From contig JAHKLG010000049.1 of assembly GCA_029856625.1 (NCBI GenBank), positions 1 to 8,478 of the forward strand: 8,478 nucleotides of DNA, written 5' to 3'. Source of the stretch: Candidatus Njordarchaeota archaeon (GTDB lineage: Archaea; Asgardarchaeota; Njordarchaeia; Njordarchaeales; Njordarchaeaceae). The notes below the pieces were generated by a model. It was not told the origin of the DNA. It saw nothing but the letters and a program-made list of their open reading frames with translations, and searched no databases. Position numbers and translations under genes: made by a program. Positions 6,801-8,478 of this stretch are shown here, piece after piece. How positions within the stretch are numbered: position 1 is the stretch's first letter; each line of letters opens with the position of its first letter.

Positions 6801-7513
6801 GAGAAATCATTGAAAAATTAGATGCAACACGGGCTGGTCTTGAGGAATTTTATAGCGGAATAAAGAGTTATCTCGACCAAACTGTGAAAAAGTATAGGGA
6901 AGAGTACAGAGTAGTTCATAAAGATCTCTCTGGGAAGATTTCTGAGAGGATAGACCAATATTACAAATCAATAAGTGAGCTAATTAGCGAAAAAATTAGG
7001 GGTCTTCAAAGGAATTTTGGTGAAAGAATAACTAATGAACAGAATCGTTTAGAGAGTGCAGTGAATACTTTAGAGGGTACTTTACAAAATACAAGAAATC
7101 TTGCCCAAGACTTTATAGAAGCAATTAAAGAGGTAGCAGAAAGGATAACGGTAATTAGGGGACAAGACAGTATCCTAACGAGAACACTCGATATTATCTC
7201 AAGAACAAGGGAGAAGATCGTTTTAGCTATACCATTTCTCAGAGAAGAATTAATTAACGAAGTGAAGGAGATTGCTAGAAAAGTGATAGTGGAGATGATT
7301 CTTCCAGAAACGATAGCACTACCGGAAGAATTATTCAGTAATAGTATTATAGTAAGAACTACTAAACGAGATATCCCAATCATTATAGCGCTTAGAGATG
7401 ATGAGGAGGTATTTATGGGGTTATTAAACGCTGAGGAGGAATTTGGGCTATCTGTCTTTTCATACGCAGCAGTTTCATTAACAAAACTATTGCTAAAAGC
7501 TTATCTGAGATGA
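3857..7513 (+). CDS. Giant coiled-coil protein with TrmB-like winged-helix N-terminus and TrmB-like C-terminal domain
   Basis: Residues 3-62 resemble the TrmB-family winged helix: EMEVYLSLIRKG aligns with the usual EAxVYLALLxxG, and NLEKNGLVLV with the turn into the wing. From about 71 to 1095 the protein is almost wholly helical with heptad-like spacing. It is Ser/Asn-rich in the first two thirds and strongly charged after about residue 735. Prolines are absent from residue 347 to 1125. P339 and P346, in the stretch LSPIIGSFSPTLL, may form a bend. Residues 1102-1218 return to alternating strand/helix (REKIVLAIPFLREELINEV, IPIIIALRDDEEVFMGLL, FGLSVFSYAAVSLTKLLLKA), resembling the PLD-like effector domain that follows the short dimerisation coil in TrmB regulators. 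There is no Walker A motif, so it is not an SMC or Rad50 ATPase, and no membrane helix, so it is not a classical chemoreceptor. It is coupled to the Cys4 gene by a 4-base overlap. Parallel dimerisation is inferred. Possible roles are DNA tethering, chromosome organisation or a cytoskeleton-like scaffold. The coding call is firm, the domain calls are moderate, and function is unknown. Confidence 0.9.
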   Translation: MIRDEEMEVYLSLIRKGAKSFKELELIFSELRDELEKMIKNLEKNGLVLVTQKPVSQIIPLPPLTITLTDTEKTIRILREINSRANAILMEITNKLGETGVLVLNEIKSQENALKNEINDYLMALHNQLEKITNSISEMSKTIIKNFGEYNNQFSQAIDLSKALNSKLESIQAVFNEIIEKEAKPGLDEVKTEIVENVRNNISFLDSIISDTKEFLNNVISLTSSAAKRLDNFKLIVDTTVDNLLSNVERIRKASLSKILEALNRAKAVMDTFTDEAINSLYPSLEKELEEVFNTLLDSVMNSMTITLSQYETFAKTLVTEVTERWSTISSSLETQLSPIIGSFSPTLLDVRKSINDLMEESLERMNELFTLLVSKTDELERIIEEVSQKALNNIKTIDTALIEHFDNIRKELLEYYHEIQSVSESYISRLYDDLQTSINSFVSDLDILGEKLNNMIKDYYETGIKTSVKAVRNALELIENLLATSEEIKRGGIEALAEDIRGSVLGSIDYVDKELRERLIRASRRLSGVINATSIKTERIQSEITSKIREFGKASASKLDVLIEFLEKKGITIDDEIRKFIEKQKRSITYDQRGINATVNKCFNEYKQHLARLSEEMINELNALSTDFVKYLRELAQNIVSLIQESASSSIVSFYEKYTKQLEHARSNLSSQLQLFSTTSDEHFKRISEHVNGSLANISNSLKEYLVRERSFQKELIDSLSKAVVELNNILIESLKRMRENIRNKVLETFEQAQKEVKDDVKKEIESTKELLNRELQELKSDIRGEYGRVNSIIERSIDRLNNSMESLKRLIELVNSEIGKSTDRFMQAIDARHKEIQTTLENRRKHSLTLLEERKSILKERSYRMIKDLRDRFDEILDEIREEQEASIKESLKHIGLAAETAKNKLSQRITGLANELSEASKSISVEYENWLTNKENEKNALNQSLQTMITTIEELIREKIMGSLNKLSEGTKRLVEECGEIIEKLDATRAGLEEFYSGIKSYLDQTVKKYREEYRVVHKDLSGKISERIDQYYKSISELISEKIRGLQRNFGERITNEQNRLESAVNTLEGTLQNTRNLAQDFIEAIKEVAERITVIRGQDSILTRTLDIISRTREKIVLAIPFLREELINEVKEIARKVIVEMILPETIALPEELFSNSIIVRTTKRDIPIIIALRDDEEVFMGLLNAEEEFGLSVFSYAAVSLTKLLLKAYLR

Positions 7514-7538
7514 ATTAATCTCTATAACACTTACTCTA

Positions 7539-7548
7539 ATTCGCGAAT
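7539..7548. repeat. 10-base perfect palindrome ATTCGCGAAT overlapping the kinase promoter
   Basis: ATTCGCGAAT equals its own reverse complement. It covers the place where a BRE would lie and touches the TATATA box, so a protein bound here would compete with TFB/TBP. It is short enough to arise by chance. Confidence 0.35.
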
Positions 7549-7553
7549 ATATA
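7546..7553 (+). promoter_or_regulatory. TATA box of the polynucleotide kinase gene
   Basis: AATATATA, with its centre about 28 bases before ATG 7578, predicts initiation at or just before the start codon. This gives the kinase its own promoter within the 64-base gap after the coiled-coil gene, and argues that the earlier ATG at 7565, whose frame closes after seven codons, is not used. Confidence 0.6.
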
Positions 7554-7577
7554 GAGGTTTTCGAATGGGTGCGATAA

Positions 7578-8478
7578 ATGGATATTAAATGTGTTCAGGG
7601 GAGCTGGTTATTCGCTGTTGGAGAACTGTCGATCAGAATTGAACATGGACAAGTAGAGGTTTTTGGTGCCGAGTATTCTTCGGGCGATATTATTTTAGTT
7701 CCCAAGTACCGATCCGTACCCATTTATGTGATTAATGATTCTGTCCTGAACATTGATTTCGAGGACGGCTATATAGCTGAGAGCAAGGAAGCATTGATAC
7801 CAGATGATTGGAAGAAATTGGCAAAGAGACTTTATGATAAGAGCAATGGATTCGTAGTTATGGTGATCGGGAATATAGACACAGGAAAAACGGGCCTTCT
7901 CACATTTCTAGCAAACACGCTGTATCTGAGAGGCAAGAAAGTAGCTATAATCGATGCTGATGTTGGACAAAGCGATATTGGACCACCGACGACAATTGGA
8001 TTAGGATTCATGGAACATCCAATCATTCATTTATCGGAAGTTCCTCTCTATGACGCATTTTTCGTCGGCTCAGTAACACCAGCAGGGGTGCTTGATAGGA
8101 TGATCGTAGGGACTTATGAAATGGTTAGGAAAGCAAAAGATATTGGCGCTGATGTGGTTCTACTAGATACTACGGGATGGGTAGGTGATAGAGGGGGAAG
8201 AGAACTTAAACTCGGGAAAATATCAGTAATTAACCCTGATCTATTAGTGTTAATAGAGAAATTCCCTGGAGAATTAAACTACATAGAGAAGTCTATCATA
8301 AGATATTCTGGGGAGATAATTCGCGTAAGGGCGGCGCCTAAGCTCAAAGCAAGAAATTGGGAAGAGAGAAGGGAATTACGTAAAATGATGTATGAGAAAG
8401 AATTCGAGGATGCAAGAGAGGTCGTGATAAGCTTGGATTCCGTAAAGATATCCTATGGATTTTTAGGTACAGGAACTA
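7578..8478 (+). CDS. Clp1/Nol9-family polyribonucleotide 5'-hydroxyl kinase (partial, C-terminus missing)
   Basis: This cytoplasmic P-loop enzyme family transfers phosphate to 5'-OH ends of RNA (and sometimes DNA), and has been linked to tRNA and rRNA processing. The first 300 codons are present and open to the window edge. An N-terminal beta-rich domain (1-75) is followed by the P-loop G98-NIDT-G103-K104-T105 and the Clp1-type segment IIDADVGQSDIGPPTTIGLG at 124-143. The Walker B-like VVLLDTTGW spans 193-201, and a lid-like basic helix around RNWEERRELRKMM spans 259-271. ATG 7578 is chosen because its frame is continuous with all motifs and a TATA box lies 28 bases upstream. GGTG 6 bases before it is a weak ribosome site. 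The gene is on the same strand as the coiled-coil operon but probably has its own promoter. RNA-versus-DNA preference cannot be told here. Confidence 0.92.
   Translation, partial: MDIKCVQGSWLFAVGELSIRIEHGQVEVFGAEYSSGDIILVPKYRSVPIYVINDSVLNIDFEDGYIAESKEALIPDDWKKLAKRLYDKSNGFVVMVIGNIDTGKTGLLTFLANTLYLRGKKVAIIDADVGQSDIGPPTTIGLGFMEHPIIHLSEVPLYDAFFVGSVTPAGVLDRMIVGTYEMVRKAKDIGADVVLLDTTGWVGDRGGRELKLGKISVINPDLLVLIEKFPGELNYIEKSIIRYSGEIIRVRAAPKLKARNWEERRELRKMMYEKEFEDAREVVISLDSVKISYGFLGTGT

Noticed and set aside
3857..7513. SMC/Rad50 ATPase or methyl-accepting chemotaxis receptor
   Set aside because: There is no Walker A, signature or Walker B motif, no membrane helix, and no conserved chemoreceptor hairpin tip. 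The similarity is only coiled-coil composition.
7565..7588. ATG 7565 as the start of the kinase gene
   Set aside because: Its frame reads MGAINGY and then stops. It also lies upstream of the transcription start predicted from the TATATA box.

Overview
The window looks like chromosomal DNA from a thermophilic archaeon, most probably of the Thermoproteota (crenarchaeal) side. The flap endonuclease is archaeal/eukaryotic in type, with a C-terminal PCNA-binding box. A Clp1/Nol9-type polynucleotide kinase is present. TATA-like boxes lie about 25 bases before start codons, several starts look leaderless, and genes inside operons have GGAGG ribosome sites. The DNA is AT-rich and uses many AGA/AGG and ATA codons. 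I cannot name the genus from sequence alone.

Layout. Positions 1-2598 hold a leftward operon. In transcription order it contains a polytopic ArsB/NhaD/P-protein-type permease (TTG start behind a strong AAGGAGG), FEN1 two bases after the permease stop, and the first codons of a third gene behind GGAGG, cut by the window edge. Positions 2599-3002 form a 404-base divergent intergenic region with promoter-like elements on both strands and two very small ORFs of doubtful status. Positions 3003-7513 are a rightward two-gene unit. The first gene encodes an unrecognised 285-residue protein with a four-cysteine cluster. The second overlaps it by ATGA and encodes a 1218-residue protein: a TrmB-like winged-helix N-terminus, about 1000 residues of predicted coiled coil, and a C-terminal domain resembling the PLD-like effector domain of TrmB regulators. 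After 64 bases carrying a TATATA box and a 10-base palindrome, a rightward Clp1/Nol9-family RNA 5'-kinase begins and runs off the edge.

The flanking genes are recognisable: Okazaki-fragment and repair processing (FEN1), ion or anion transport (permease), and RNA 5'-end phosphorylation (kinase). The central pair is the novel part. It looks as if the short dimerisation coil of a TrmB-type regulator had been stretched into a rod possibly more than 100 nm long, separating a putative DNA-binding head from a putative sensor or assembly domain, with translation coupled to a small Cys4 partner. A chromosome-organising, tethering or cytoskeleton-like role is a reasonable hypothesis but is not shown by the sequence.
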